Part shown: one piece after another, positions 50,772 through 59,615 of the stretch
How the letters are laid out: each line of letters starts with the position of its first letter
Position numbering within the stretch: the stretch's first letter is position 1
Origin: Streptomyces virginiae
Lineage (GTDB): Bacteria; Actinomycetota; Actinomycetes; Streptomycetales; Streptomycetaceae
DNA: 64,000 nucleotides
Assembly (NCBI RefSeq): GCF_000720455.1
Contig: NZ_JOAK01000001.1
Coordinates: 62,001-126,000, forward strand
Direction: 5' to 3'
Program-made: the position numbers and the translations under genes
Notes under the pieces: model-generated
Told to the model about the DNA's origin: nothing
The model's input: the letters and a program-made list of their open reading frames with translations, nothing else
Databases searched by the model: none

Positions 50772-52049
50772 GTGACCGAGAGCAACCCCGACATCGAGAT
50801 CTCCCGGCGCCGGCTGCTGGGCACCGTCGGCGCCGCGGGCGCCGCCGGCCTGGCCCTCGGCGGCGCGAGCGGCGCCCTCGCGCACTCCGCGCTCGCCGGC
50901 TCCGGGAGCGGCTCCGCCACCGGAGCGGCAGGGAGCCTTTCCTCCCTCGGAGCCACCCAGGTGGCGTTCCACGGGGACCACCAGGCGGGCATCACCACAC
51001 CCCTGCAGGCCAAGGGGCACGTCGTCGCCTTCGATCTGGCCGCGGGAGCGGGCCGCACCGAGGCCGCCGCGCTGCTGCGGCGCTGGTCCGACACCGCTCG
51101 GCGGCTCATGGCGGGCGAGACCGCCCCGACCGCCGACAGCGGTATCGCGCTCGACGCCGGGCCGTCCTCCCTCACCGTCACCTTCGGCTTCGGGCACTCC
51201 TTCTTCGAGCGCACGGGCCTCAGCGCCCGCCGACCCACCGCCCTCGACCCGCTGCCCGACTTCTCGTCCGACCGGCTCGACGCCCAGCGCAGCAACGGCG
51301 ACCTGTGGGTCCAGATCGGCGCGAACGACGGACTCGTCGCCTTCCACGCCCTGCGCGCACTCCAGAAGGACGCCGGGGACGCCGCGCGCGTCCGCTGGCA
51401 GATGAACGGCTTCAACCGGTCCCCCGGTGCCACCGGCACCCCGATGACCGCCCGCAACCTCATGGGGCAGGTCGACGGCACCGGCAACCCCAAGCCCTCC
51501 GAGCCCGACTTCGACCGGCGGATCTTCGTACCCGCCGCGGGCCCGGGCCCCGCTGAGCACGCCTGGATGGGCGGGGGTTCGTACGCCGTCGTGCGGCGCA
51601 TCCGGATGCTCCTCGACGACTGGGACAAGCAGTCCCTCGCGCAGCAGGAGCAGGTCATCGGCCGGACCAAGGCCACCGGCGCCCCGCTGACGGGTGGCGG
51701 GGAGACCACCGAGATGGCGCTCGACAAGATCGGCGCCGACGGCAAGCCCGTCATCCCGTCCAACGCCCACGCCCGGATCTCGGCCCCCGAGCAGAACGGC
51801 GGGGCCGCCATGCTGCGGCGCCCCTTCTCCTTCCACGACGGGATCGGCTCCGACGGCGCTCCCGACGCCGGGCTGCTGTTCATCTGCTGGCAGGCCGACC
51901 CGCTGCGCGGGTTCGTACCCGTACAGCGCAAGCTCGACCGCGGCGACGCGCTGTCGGCGTTCATCCGGCACGAGTCGAGCGGCCTGTACGCGGTTCCGCC
52001 CGGCCCGCGCAGCGGCGAGTACGTGGGCCAGCGGCTGCTCGAAGGGTGA
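50772..52049 (+). CDS. dtpA: DtpA-type dye-decolourising heme peroxidase, Tat-exported
   Basis: A 425-residue DyP peroxidase. Tat signal ISRRRLLGTVGAAGAAGLA at about 9-27. Heme pocket: distal Asp in the GxxDG motif MGQVDGTG, distal Arg in DPLRGF or nearby, and proximal His in SNAHARIS. C-terminal FICWQADPLRGFVPVQRKL is conserved. In S. lividans DtpA is a Tat substrate required for maturation of the copper radical oxidase GlxA and for development (established for that family). The GTG start follows the copCD stop by 5 bp, placing it firmly in the copper operon. Confidence 0.94.
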   Translation: MTESNPDIEISRRRLLGTVGAAGAAGLALGGASGALAHSALAGSGSGSATGAAGSLSSLGATQVAFHGDHQAGITTPLQAKGHVVAFDLAAGAGRTEAAALLRRWSDTARRLMAGETAPTADSGIALDAGPSSLTVTFGFGHSFFERTGLSARRPTALDPLPDFSSDRLDAQRSNGDLWVQIGANDGLVAFHALRALQKDAGDAARVRWQMNGFNRSPGATGTPMTARNLMGQVDGTGNPKPSEPDFDRRIFVPAAGPGPAEHAWMGGGSYAVVRRIRMLLDDWDKQSLAQQEQVIGRTKATGAPLTGGGETTEMALDKIGADGKPVIPSNAHARISAPEQNGGAAMLRRPFSFHDGIGSDGAPDAGLLFICWQADPLRGFVPVQRKLDRGDALSAFIRHESSGLYAVPPGPRSGEYVGQRLLEG

Positions 52050-52091
52050 ACAGCACCGCGGTGGCCGGCACCCCGGCATTAGGCTGATCGC

Positions 52092-53027
52092 ATGTCAGCC
52101 ACCCGCTTCACGTATCTCGGTCCCGAGGGCACCTTCACGGAGGCCGCCCTGCGCACCCTGCCGGAAGCCGCGACCCGGGAGCTCGTCCCGATGGTGTCGG
52201 TCCCGGCTGCCCTGGACGCCGTGCGGGGCGGCGAGGCCGCGGCCGCGCTCGTCCCGATCGAGAACTCGGTGGAGGGCGGGGTCACGGCCACCCTCGACGA
52301 GCTGGCCTCGGGCGAACCGCTGATGATCTACCGCGAGGTGCTGCTGCCCATCGCGTTCGCCCTGCTCGTACGGCCGGGGACCGCCCTGTCGGACGTGAAG
52401 ACCGTCACCGGGCACCCGGTCGCCCAGCCCCAGGTTCGGAACTGGCTGCGGGCGAACCTGCCCGATGCGGTGTGGGAGTCGGCGGCGTCGAACGCCGACG
52501 GCGCCCGGCTGGTCCAGGAAGGGCGCTTCGACGCCGCCTTCGCGGGCGAGTTCGCCGCCGCCACCTACGGCCTCGTCCCACTGGTCACCGAGATCCACGA
52601 CGCGGAGAACGCCGAGACCCGCTTCGTCCTGGTGGGACGCCCAGCGCGGCCGGCCGCTCCGACGGGCGCGGACAAGACGTCCGTCGTGCTCTGGCTCGGC
52701 GACGACCACCCCGGTGCGCTGCTGGAGCTCCTCCAGGAGTTCGCGGTCCGCGGGGTGAACCTGATGCTGATCCAGTCCCGTCCGACCGGACAGGGCATCG
52801 GCAACTACTGCTTCGCCGTCGACGCGGAGGGCCACATCTCCGACCGGCGGGTCAGCGAGGCGCTGATGGGCCTCAAGCGGACGTGCCCGCAGGTCCGCTT
52901 CCTGGGCTCCTACCCCCGGGCCGGTGTCGCTCAGAGTGACGTCCGCTCCCCGCGGGCCGGAACGTCCGATGGCGACTTCACTGCTGCCTCCGACTGGCTG
53001 GCACGCTGCCTCGACGGCCGGGCGTAG
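52092..53027 (+). CDS. pheA: Prephenate dehydratase
   Basis: A 311-residue enzyme that converts prephenate to phenylpyruvate in phenylalanine synthesis. The catalytic PDT domain covers about 4-185 (FTYLGPEGTFTEAAL, ALVPIENSVEGGVTATLDEL, the ENS and VARS-like elements, and ETRFVLVG with the catalytic Thr region). The ACT regulatory domain (about 200-275; SVVLWLGDDHPGALLELLQEFAVRGVNLMLIQSRPTG) contains the ESRP-like phenylalanine-binding motif. No chorismate mutase domain, so monofunctional. Starts 42 bp after dtpA. Confidence 0.95.
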   Translation: MSATRFTYLGPEGTFTEAALRTLPEAATRELVPMVSVPAALDAVRGGEAAAALVPIENSVEGGVTATLDELASGEPLMIYREVLLPIAFALLVRPGTALSDVKTVTGHPVAQPQVRNWLRANLPDAVWESAASNADGARLVQEGRFDAAFAGEFAAATYGLVPLVTEIHDAENAETRFVLVGRPARPAAPTGADKTSVVLWLGDDHPGALLELLQEFAVRGVNLMLIQSRPTGQGIGNYCFAVDAEGHISDRRVSEALMGLKRTCPQVRFLGSYPRAGVAQSDVRSPRAGTSDGDFTAASDWLARCLDGRA

Positions 53028-53036
53028 CGTCGTCCA

Positions 53037-53057
53037 CTGTCCACAGAGTTATCCACA
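53037..53057 (+). promoter_or_regulatory. Two DnaA boxes, group 1
   Basis: CTGTCCACA (53037-53045) and the canonical TTATCCACA (53049-53057), both on the + strand, 12 bp apart, starting 10 bp after the pheA stop. Confidence 0.8.
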
Positions 53058-53282
53058 GGCGGAGATGGGGACCTGGGGACAAGTCGACAGAGCGGCGCGA
53101 CAAGGTCGACAAATCGGTCGGGGGGCCCAGGTTTCGCGCGGGGAAGCGGTAGGTGAACGCCGTCACCCCTGCATCCCCGTTCAACTCTTTGGAGCGAGTC
53201 ATTCCCACCCGAATGAGTGTGTGAGGGCGGTTTGAACCCCGATTCACCTCGGCCATCCGCCGATCAGGAATGATCTATTCCT

Positions 53283-53346
53283 GTGTCCACAGATGCAGCA
53301 CACAGCCTGTGGATAAGCTGCGGACGGTCACAATTCCTGTGGACAA
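53283..53346. promoter_or_regulatory. Three DnaA boxes, group 2
   Basis: GTGTCCACA (53283-53291, +, one mismatch), TGTGGATAA (53308-53316, perfect box on minus) and TGTGGACAA (53338-53346, the preferred Streptomyces box TTGTCCACA on minus). The last two are 30 bp apart. Confidence 0.8.
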
Positions 53347-53551
53347 GAACCTTCTCCGGCCCTGCTCAGGGCCCGCTCGGGATCCGGCATTGTGCCCCTT
53401 TTCGGGGAATGGGACCGCTTTTATTGACAGTCCGAGAAGGGTCACTTCCGGTCAGCGATCAAGACTTATCCATTCGTTGCAATTGGGACATAGCGACACG
53501 CAGCGTGATATCGATGTGATCCCAGGAAGCCCAGCCCGGTAGCCTGGAGGG

Positions 53552-54829
53552 GTGATTGACCTCCGGCTGCTCCGTGAAGACCCTGACCGTGTCCGCGCCT
53601 CGCAGCGCGCTCGTGGAGAGGACGTCGAACTCGTCGACGCCCTGCTCTCCGCGGACGAGCGCCGCAGGTCCTCTGGCATGCGCTTCGACGAACTGCGCAA
53701 TGAGCAGAAGTCGCTCGGCAAGCTCATCCCGAAGGCCTCCCCGGAGGAGCGGACGGAGCTGCTGAAGAAGGCCGAACAGCTCAAGCAGGACGTCAAGGCC
53801 GCCGAGGCCGAGCAGAACGAGGCCGACGAAGCCGCCAAGCGCCTTCTCCTCCAGCTCGGCAACATCGTCCACGAGGACGTGCCGGTCGGCGGCGAAGAGG
53901 ACTTCACCGTCCTGGAGACGCACGGCACCATTCGCGATTTCGCCGCCGAGGGCTTCGAGCCCAAGGACCACCTGGAACTCGGCGAGCTCCTGGGCGCCAT
54001 CGACGTCGAGCGCGGCGCGAAGGTCTCGGGCTCGCGCTTCTACTACCTGACCGGTGTGGGCGCCCTGCTGGAGCTGGCGCTGGTCAACGCCGCCATCGCC
54101 CAGGCCACCGAGGCCGGCTTCATCCCGATGCTGACCCCGGCGCTGGTCCGCCCGCGCGCCATGGAGGGCACCGGCTTCCTCGGCCAGGCCGCGGAGAACG
54201 TCTACCACCTGGAGAAGGACGACTACTACCTGGTCGGCACCTCCGAGGTCCCGCTCGCCGCGTACCACATGGACGAGATCATCGAGGGCGACAAGCTGCC
54301 GCTGCGCTACGCCGGCTTCTCCCCGTGCTTCCGCCGTGAGGCCGGTACGTACGGCAAGGACACCCGCGGCATCTTCCGCGTCCACCAGTTCGACAAGGTC
54401 GAGATGTTCTCGTACGTCGCGCCGGAGGACGCCGAGGCCGAGCACCAGCGGCTCCTGGAGTGGGAGAAGCAGTGGCTGACCAGCCTGGAGCTGCCGTTCC
54501 AGGTGATCGACGTCGCCACCGGTGACCTGGGCGCCTCCGCCTCGCGCAAGTTCGACTGCGAGGCGTGGATCCCGACCCAGGGCAAGTACCGCGAGCTGAC
54601 CTCCGCGTCGAACTGCGACAGCTTCCAGGCCCGCCGCCTGTCGATCCGCTACCGCGACGGCAAGAAGACCCAGCCGCTGTCCACGCTGAACGGCACCCTG
54701 TGCGCGGTTCCGCGCACGATCGTCGCGATCCTGGAGAACCACCAGCTGGCCGACGGCTCCGTGCGGGTGCCCGAGGCGCTCCGTCCGTACCTCGGCGGCC
54801 GCGAGGTCCTGGAGCCGATCAACAAGTGA
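53552..54829 (+). CDS. serS: Seryl-tRNA synthetase
   Basis: A 425-residue class II synthetase. The N-terminal coiled-coil arm (about 25-105) reaches the long variable arm of tRNA-Ser; the catalytic core carries motif 2 ([31 protein letters not shown]) and motif 3 ([20 protein letters not shown]), with [10 protein letters not shown] and [15 protein letters not shown] for Ser-AMP binding. GTG start after GGAGGG. Downstream HAD gene overlaps by 4 bp. Likely charges the two tRNA-Ser encoded in this window. Confidence 0.97.
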   Translation: MIDLRLLREDPDRVRASQRARGEDVELVDALLSADERRRSSGMRFDELRNEQKSLGKLIPKASPEERTELLKKAEQLKQDVKAAEAEQNEADEAAKRLLLQLGNIVHEDVPVGGEEDFTVLETHGTIRDFAAEGFEPKDHLELGELLGAIDVERGAKVSGSRFYYLTGVGALLELALVNAAIAQATEAGFIPMLTPALVRPRAMEGTGFLGQAAENVYHLEKDDYYLVGTSEVPLAAYHMDEIIEGDKLPLRYAGFSPCFRREAGTYGKDTRGIFRVHQFDKVEMFSYVAPEDAEAEHQRLLEWEKQWLTSLELPFQVIDVATGDLGASASRKFDCEAWIPTQGKYRELTSASNCDSFQARRLSIRYRDGKKTQPLSTLNGTLCAVPRTIVAILENHQLADGSVRVPEALRPYLGGREVLEPINK

Positions 54830-55638
54830 GCCCGGCCCCGTTCCCGTACAAGCTCGTCGCGACCGACCTCGACGGCACGCTGCTGCGTGGCGACGACACC
54901 GTCTCGGAACGCACCCGTGAAGCGCTCGTCGCGGCCACCGCGGCGGGCGCGGCCCACATCATCGTCACCGGCCGCGCCGTCCCCTGGACCCGGCACGTAC
55001 TGGACGATCTCGGCTACAAGGGGATCGCCGTCTGCGGCCAGGGCGCCCAGGTCTACGACGCGGGTGCGCACCGGCTGCTGACCTCGGTGACGCTGGACCG
55101 GCAGCTGGCCGGGCTGGCGCTCTCGAAGCTGGAGGCGGAGGTCGGTCCGCTGGCCCTTGCCGCCAGCCGTGACGGGGTGGACGGGGAAGTCCTCTTCGGG
55201 CCCGGCTACCAGGTGCAGGAGGGCCTTCCGGCCCTCTACCTGGAGGACACCGCCGCGGTGTGGACGGCGCCGCTCAACAAGCTCTACATCCAGCACCCGG
55301 AACTGGACGACGACCAGCTCGTCAAGGCGGCCCGGGTGACCGTGGGCAGCCTGGTCGACGTGGTCATGGCGGGTCCCGGCATCGTCGAGATACTGCCGCT
55401 GGGCCTGACGAAGGCCACGGGCCTGTCCCTGGCCGCGCGCCGGCTCGGGGTGAAGGCGGCGGAGACGATCGCCTTCGGCGACATGCCGAACGACATCCCG
55501 ATGTTCGGCTGGGCCGCCCACGGGGTGGCCATGGCCAACGCCCATCCGGAGCTCAAGGCGGTGGCCGACGAGGTGACGACCTCCAACGAGGAGGACGGGA
55601 TCGCGGTCGTGCTGGAGCGCTTGGTGGGCGCCGCATAG
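54826..55638 (+). CDS. HAD-superfamily hydrolase (Cof-type)
   Basis: A 270-residue cytosolic phosphatase of the Cof subfamily. Motif [14 protein letters not shown], motif [10 protein letters not shown], Lys in motif [19 protein letters not shown], motif [17 protein letters not shown]2B cap between. Members hydrolyse sugar phosphates, FMN or PLP; the substrate here is unknown. GTG start overlaps the serS stop (GTGA), so co-translated with serS. Confidence 0.92.
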   Translation: MSPAPFPYKLVATDLDGTLLRGDDTVSERTREALVAATAAGAAHIIVTGRAVPWTRHVLDDLGYKGIAVCGQGAQVYDAGAHRLLTSVTLDRQLAGLALSKLEAEVGPLALAASRDGVDGEVLFGPGYQVQEGLPALYLEDTAAVWTAPLNKLYIQHPELDDDQLVKAARVTVGSLVDVVMAGPGIVEILPLGLTKATGLSLAARRLGVKAAETIAFGDMPNDIPMFGWAAHGVAMANAHPELKAVADEVTTSNEEDGIAVVLERLVGAA

Positions 55639-55656
55639 CGCGCAGGACGTACGAGA

Positions 55657-55708
55657 GGTCCGGGGCAGCCCGCGCCAGAAGGCGCGCTCGAAGTGGCTGC
55701 CCCGGACC
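55657..55708 (+). terminator. Terminator of the serS-HAD unit
   Basis: Fourteen-bp stem GGTCCGGGGCAGCC / GGCTGCCCCGGACC enclosing a smaller GCGCC/GGCGC hairpin, followed by TTTTGTTG. Confidence 0.9.
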
Positions 55709-55775
55709 TTTTGTTGCTCCCCGCACGACTCACTCTGCCCCGGCCCCGTCGCCCTTACCAGCGATTTTCCTCGCA

Positions 55776-56324
55776 TCAGCCGAGAAGTCGGCGGCGCCTG
55801 AAGTAGGCGACGGTGAGCACGCCCAGCAGCGGCCCCCACAGCAGCAGTGGTGCGTAGCTCACGTTGAAGATCCACAGGGCGAGTCCGGTGGGCGCGTCGG
55901 GGTTCGCGGCGTTGACCTCGTTCCACGTCACGGCACCGAGGCAGGTGATGGCGGTGAGCGCCAGCGCGCCCAGCGCCGCGGGGACCACCGCCACCAGCGG
56001 GTGGAAACGGCGCCCGCCCAGCCGGGGGATCCAGCGGGGCAGCTCCTCGCCCCAGCGCCGGACCAGACCGAGGCTCAACAGGCCCAGGCCTTCCTGCAGG
56101 AGGGTGACGAGAAGGAGGACCAGGGATTCCCGGCCCGGGTAGTACGAGTGGTGCAGATCGCTGCCGGGGCCCCAGCCCATGGGGATGCCGGCCGCGATCG
56201 CGAGCCGCCACACGCAGCTGGGGACGACGGTCAGCGAGGCGAACGTTGCGAGCCGGCGCAGCCGTACGGAGACCCCGGGTACGGCGTCCAGTGCCTGTGA
56301 GGCGGATGTGGCGGTCGGGGTCAT
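55776..56324 (-). CDS. Integral membrane protein, unknown function
   Basis: A 182-residue protein with four spans (about 22-45, 62-88, 108-135 and 142-168). It contains VPSCVWRLAIAAGI, LLQEGLGLLSLGLVRRWGEELP and YAPLLLWGPLLGVLTVAYFRRRRLLG. No catalytic motif. ATG at 56324 was chosen; upstream sequence in frame is not protein-like. Divergent from the NarL-type kinase gene 163 bp away, and thus possibly a target of that system (inference). Confidence 0.78.
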   Translation of the reverse strand: MTPTATSASQALDAVPGVSVRLRRLATFASLTVVPSCVWRLAIAAGIPMGWGPGSDLHHSYYPGRESLVLLLVTLLQEGLGLLSLGLVRRWGEELPRWIPRLGGRRFHPLVAVVPAALGALALTAITCLGAVTWNEVNAANPDAPTGLALWIFNVSYAPLLLWGPLLGVLTVAYFRRRRLLG

Positions 56325-56487
56325 CGTCCAAGTCCTGTCCGGGAGGGGCTGGTTGACGGCTCCAGCCTCCTCGGCCCCGGCTCTGCGGACCATCCGCCGA
56401 TCAGCAGGCCGGACGGCGCCGCCGGGCGGCGCGGATCTGCCGAACGGCAGATGGCCGGCCGTCCGCGTGCGCTCGTAGGGTCGGTTC

Positions 56488-57477
56488 ATGAGCGTCAACC
56501 TCCGTGTCGTATGGGCCCCGTTGCTGGCTTCTGCCGCGCTCGCAGGCATCACCGCCACCGTCCTGGGCATGCCCGCGACGTGGCTGCTCGGCTGGGCGGG
56601 CCTGCTGCTCCTGCTGCTCGCCCTGGTGGCCCGCTGGTCGCCGGTGCGTTCGGGGACCGTCGCGGGGGTGCTGGGCCTGGTCGCGGTCTCGGTGTGGCCG
56701 CTGCCGCTGGTGTGGGAGACCGGCTCGTGGCTGGACCTCTGCGGCGTGGCGGGCTTCTGGGCCGTCCCGGCGCTCGGGGCCGCACTGGCCGGCGGTTACC
56801 TGCGCCGCCAGGCGACCCGGATGGAGCAGGCCGTACGCGATGCGCGGCGCGACCAGCAGCTGGAACTGGCCCGGGACCTGCACGACTTCGTGGCGCACGA
56901 CGTGAGCGCCATCGTGGTGCAGGCGCAGGCCGCGAGGTTCGTGGCCGAGCAGGATCCCGGGCAGGCGGTTCGCGCGCTGGAGCGGATCGAGACGGCGGGA
57001 CTGAGCGCGCTGGCGTCGATGGACCGCACCGTGCACGCGCTGCAGGAGGCCGCAGGCGGGCCGACGGCTCCCGTTCCGGGGCTGGCCCGGCTGCCGGAGC
57101 TGGTGGAGCGCTTCGAGGGCGGAGCCCTGGACGCCGACCCCGTGGCGGTGAGGGAGCTGTCGCGGGAGGCGGACACCACCGCCTACCGGGTGGCCGTCGA
57201 GGCGCTGACGAACGTACGCCGGCACGCGCCCGGAGCGGCCGTGGTCCGGGTCGCCGTACGCCGGGCGGGCGCGGGTATCGAGCTGAGCGTGACCAACTCC
57301 GCGGCTCCCCGTGGCGGGGGCGGGCTGTTGGCCCGCCGCAGGCGGGGCGGTACCGGGCTGGCCGGTCTGCGGGCGCGGGTGGAGGCGGCGGGCGGAACCC
57401 TGCGGGCCGGGACGGACGAGGACGGCGGGTGGCAGGTTTGCGCCGTCTTCCCGGCACAGGAGAACGCCCCCAGGTGA
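56488..57477 (+). CDS. NarL/DesK-type sensor histidine kinase
   Basis: A 329-residue membrane kinase of the HisKA_3 group. Four or five spans within residues 8-110 act as the sensor; the dimer helix has the phospho-His in ARDLHDFVAHDVSAIVVQAQ; the ATPase domain has YRVAVEALTNVRRHAPGA (N box) and GGTGLAGLRARVEAAGGTL (G box). Short intramembrane sensor, typical of kinases that respond to envelope stress or antibiotics. The regulator gene starts 10 bp after its stop. Confidence 0.92.
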   Translation: MSVNLRVVWAPLLASAALAGITATVLGMPATWLLGWAGLLLLLLALVARWSPVRSGTVAGVLGLVAVSVWPLPLVWETGSWLDLCGVAGFWAVPALGAALAGGYLRRQATRMEQAVRDARRDQQLELARDLHDFVAHDVSAIVVQAQAARFVAEQDPGQAVRALERIETAGLSALASMDRTVHALQEAAGGPTAPVPGLARLPELVERFEGGALDADPVAVRELSREADTTAYRVAVEALTNVRRHAPGAAVVRVAVRRAGAGIELSVTNSAAPRGGGGLLARRRRGGTGLAGLRARVEAAGGTLRAGTDEDGGWQVCAVFPAQENAPR

Positions 57478-57487
57478 TCATGGCGGC

Positions 57488-58132
57488 GTGACCACACGCA
57501 TCCTGATAGCCGACGACCAAGAGGACATCCGCAGCGGCTTCCGGCTCATCCTCGATTCGCAGCCCGACATGACCGTCGTGGGGGAGGCGGCGGACGGCGA
57601 GAGCGCGGTGGCGCTGGCCCGGCAGCTGCGGCCCGACGTGGTGCTCGCGGACATCCGGATGCCGCGGCTCGACGGGCTGGAGGTGACCCGGCTGCTGGCG
57701 CCCGAGACGCGGGTGGTGGTCGTGACCACCTTCGACCTCGACGAGTACGTGCACACCGCGCTGCGCAACGGAGCCTGCGGTTTTCTGCTGAAGCGGTCCG
57801 GACCGGCGCTGTTGATCGAGGGCGTACGGGCCGCCATGGCGGGGGACACCCTGATCAGTCCGCAGATCACGGTGCGCCTGCTGAGCCGGCTGACGCAGCC
57901 TGCTCCGGTCGCCCGACCGGCGGCTCATCCGCTGACGGAGCGGGAGCTGGACATCGTACGGCTGGTGGCGCGGGGGCTCACCAATGCCGAGATCGGCGCG
58001 GAGCTGTTCATCACCGCGGGCACCGCCAAGACCCACATCGCGAACGTCCAGGCGAAGACCGGGGCCCGGAACCGGGTGGGGATCGCCGCATGGGCATGGG
58101 AGCACGGCGTAGCGAAAGCGGAGGCCGACTAG
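57488..58132 (+). CDS. NarL-family response regulator
   Basis: A 214-residue regulator. Receiver about 1-118: ILIADDQEDIRSGFRLIL, phospho-Asp in DVVLADIRMPRLDG, Thr in VVVTTFDLDEYV, Lys in GFLLKRSGP. LuxR/GerE HTH at about 150-212: LTERELDIVRLVARGLTNAEIGAELFITAGTAKTHIANVQAKTGARNRVG. GTG start. Its stop overlaps the stop of the convergent rhomboid-like gene in CTAG (58129-58132). Pairs with the kinase upstream. Confidence 0.94.
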   Translation: MTTRILIADDQEDIRSGFRLILDSQPDMTVVGEAADGESAVALARQLRPDVVLADIRMPRLDGLEVTRLLAPETRVVVVTTFDLDEYVHTALRNGACGFLLKRSGPALLIEGVRAAMAGDTLISPQITVRLLSRLTQPAPVARPAAHPLTERELDIVRLVARGLTNAEIGAELFITAGTAKTHIANVQAKTGARNRVGIAAWAWEHGVAKAEAD

Positions 58133-58791
58133 TGACGTTTCACGTGAAACGCCGGCGTTGTTTCACGTGAAACAGCGTGGCGCGTGAGCGGCCAGGAAAG
58201 CAGTCCGACGGCGAGCGCGATGGCGTGGCCGAGGTCGGTGAAGGTGCCTCCGGTGGCGAGGGGGATCCCGAAGAAGGCGATCGCGCCGGCCAGGTAGAAC
58301 CATCTCCAGGGACTGGGGAGCCGGTAGGTGAGGACACCGATGGAGGCCGCGAGTCCGTAGCTGACGCCGATGTCGACGACGTGGGTCATGCTGCGCGGGG
58401 CACGGTGGTCCTGGATGGCCGTCAGAAGGACCTTCTGGCTGATCAGGGTGGCGACGACATGGGCGGTGGCCACGATCACGAGCCAGCGCAGGGTTCCGAG
58501 CCAGCGTTCGACGGGGGCGTGGAACACCTCGAAGAGCACGGCGTACAGGGCCAGTGAGGCAGGGTTGGCGATCCAGAACGCGCTGCTGACGAGTGCTCGG
58601 ACGGGGTGCTGGACGAGCTGGTGGATGTTGCTGCTGTTGCGGTGGAGCAGGACGCGGTCCACCTGGTCGGGGGCTATCGCGACGATGATGCTGGTCACGG
58701 CGATGATCAGCAGCCAGATGTGCGTTCCGGGCGAGGAACGTATCCAGGACCGCAGGGGCCGGGAAGGCTCCGGGTCGGTTCGCTCGCTCAT
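58129..58791 (-). CDS. Rhomboid-like membrane protein
   Basis: A 220-residue protein with about six spans. It resembles actinobacterial rhomboid-like proteins: VDRVLLHRNSSNIHQLVQHPVRALVSSAFW (loop before span 2), VSYGLAASIGVLTYRLP and DLGHAIALAVGLLSWPLTRH. The protease GxSG motif is replaced by YGLAAS, so it is probably not catalytic, although one His (GHAIAL) remains. The last 16 residues, VSRETTPAFHVKRH, are encoded entirely by two parS sites. Convergent with the response regulator, sharing CTAG for both stops. Confidence 0.82.
   Translation of the reverse strand: MSERTDPEPSRPLRSWIRSSPGTHIWLLIIAVTSIIVAIAPDQVDRVLLHRNSSNIHQLVQHPVRALVSSAFWIANPASLALYAVLFEVFHAPVERWLGTLRWLVIVATAHVVATLISQKVLLTAIQDHRAPRSMTHVVDIGVSYGLAASIGVLTYRLPSPWRWFYLAGAIAFFGIPLATGGTFTDLGHAIALAVGLLSWPLTRHAVSRETTPAFHVKRH
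58137..58150. promoter_or_regulatory. parS site in the last codons of the rhomboid-like gene
   Basis: Perfect GTTTCACGTGAAAC. On the minus strand it is read as FHVKR, in a different frame relative to the palindrome than the other coding parS sites. 23 bp centre to centre from the next. Confidence 0.95.
58160..58173. promoter_or_regulatory. parS site, second of the rhomboid tandem pair
   Basis: Perfect GTTTCACGTGAAAC, read on minus as VSRET. Confidence 0.95.
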
Positions 58792-58815
58792 GCACCGATG
58801 ATGACCCGCAAAGCT

Positions 58816-58849
58816 GTGCCCCGCCTGGCCGATGGGCCGGGCGGGGCAC
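58816..58849 (-). terminator. Terminator of the ABC operon
   Basis: Fifteen-bp stem GTGCCCCGCCTGGCC / GGCCGGGCGGGGCAC (one wobble pair) with a GATG loop, 26 bases past the leftward permease stop. Confidence 0.85.
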
Positions 58850-58874
58850 GGTTGCGCGAGTGCGGCGGCCGGGC

Positions 58875-59600
58875 CTACTCCTCGCCGGCCAGCGTGAGGC
58901 GGCGCAGCTTCTGGCCCGCGTAGACCGTGGCTCCGACGGTGACCACGACGAGCAGGACCGAGGCCGTGGGCAGGGCCACCGTGGCGTCGACGTAGCCCTC
59001 CCCGGCGACCTTCTCGGCCAGGGCCAGGGCCCACTGCTGGACGCTGAGGGTCTTGGCGCCCGAGACCAGGCTGCCGAAAAGCGACTCCCAGATCAGGGCG
59101 TAGACCAGGCCGAAGACGACCGCGTGCCGGCTGACCGTGCCCAGAAGCAGGAACAGTGCGCTGTAGGCGATCGAGGCCACGAGTGCGGCGATGGTGTAGG
59201 CGACGGCGATCTGCTGGCCGTTGCCGTTGAGGATGAAGCCGGCGATCAGGGTGGGGATGGCGGAGAAGGCCATGGTGACGGCGATCGCCACGATCAGCTT
59301 GGTCATGATGATCTTCGGGCGCTTCACCGGCTTGGCCAGCAGATAGACGATGGAGCCGTCGTCGATCTCGGGGCCGATGGCACCGGTGCCGGCGATGACA
59401 CCGATCAGCGGGACCATCGTGGCGAGGGCGAAGCCCCCGAGGAGGTCGGCAGCGACCTTGTCGTCCACACCGACGAAGGCACGGACCACGAAGGCGATGA
59501 CGATCAGCAGGGCGGGAAGCGCGAAGAGGATCAGCGCGCGGCGTCGGCCGAGCAGGGCCCGGTAGGTGAGCCGGGCAACGGTGGGGTCGTACACGTACAT
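58875..59600 (-). CDS. ABC-2 type transporter permease
   Basis: A 241-residue permease with six spans and a cytosolic basic start (TYRALLGRRRALILF). Contains IDDGSIVYLLAKPVKRPKIIMTKLIVAIAVTM, the ABC-2 amphipathic/cytosolic motif, and AALVASIAYSALFLLLGT. Pairs with the ATPase encoded 15 bp upstream in the operon. Substrate unknown; ABC-2 pairs in actinobacteria often confer drug export or envelope assembly. Confidence 0.9.
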   Translation of the reverse strand: MYVYDPTVARLTYRALLGRRRALILFALPALLIVIAFVVRAFVGVDDKVAADLLGGFALATMVPLIGVIAGTGAIGPEIDDGSIVYLLAKPVKRPKIIMTKLIVAIAVTMAFSAIPTLIAGFILNGNGQQIAVAYTIAALVASIAYSALFLLLGTVSRHAVVFGLVYALIWESLFGSLVSGAKTLSVQQWALALAEKVAGEGYVDATVALPTASVLLVVVTVGATVYAGQKLRRLTLAGEE

Positions 59601-59615
59601 GGGTGCCAGCTCCTT

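Larger units (their letters stand above)
53028..53551. other. 524-bp gene-free segment with DnaA boxes, upstream of serS
   Basis: No protein-coding frame is convincing here. It holds five DnaA-type 9-mers in two groups, with an AT-richer stretch toward the serS end (GGAATGATCTATTCC palindrome-like near 53268-53282; CAATTGGGACATAG near 53479). It also must hold the serS promoter. I see no T-box leader. Confidence 0.7.

Noticed and set aside
53028..53551. T-box or other riboswitch ahead of serS
   Set aside because: No specifier-loop or antiterminator pattern is recognisable; the DnaA boxes explain the conserved-looking motifs better.
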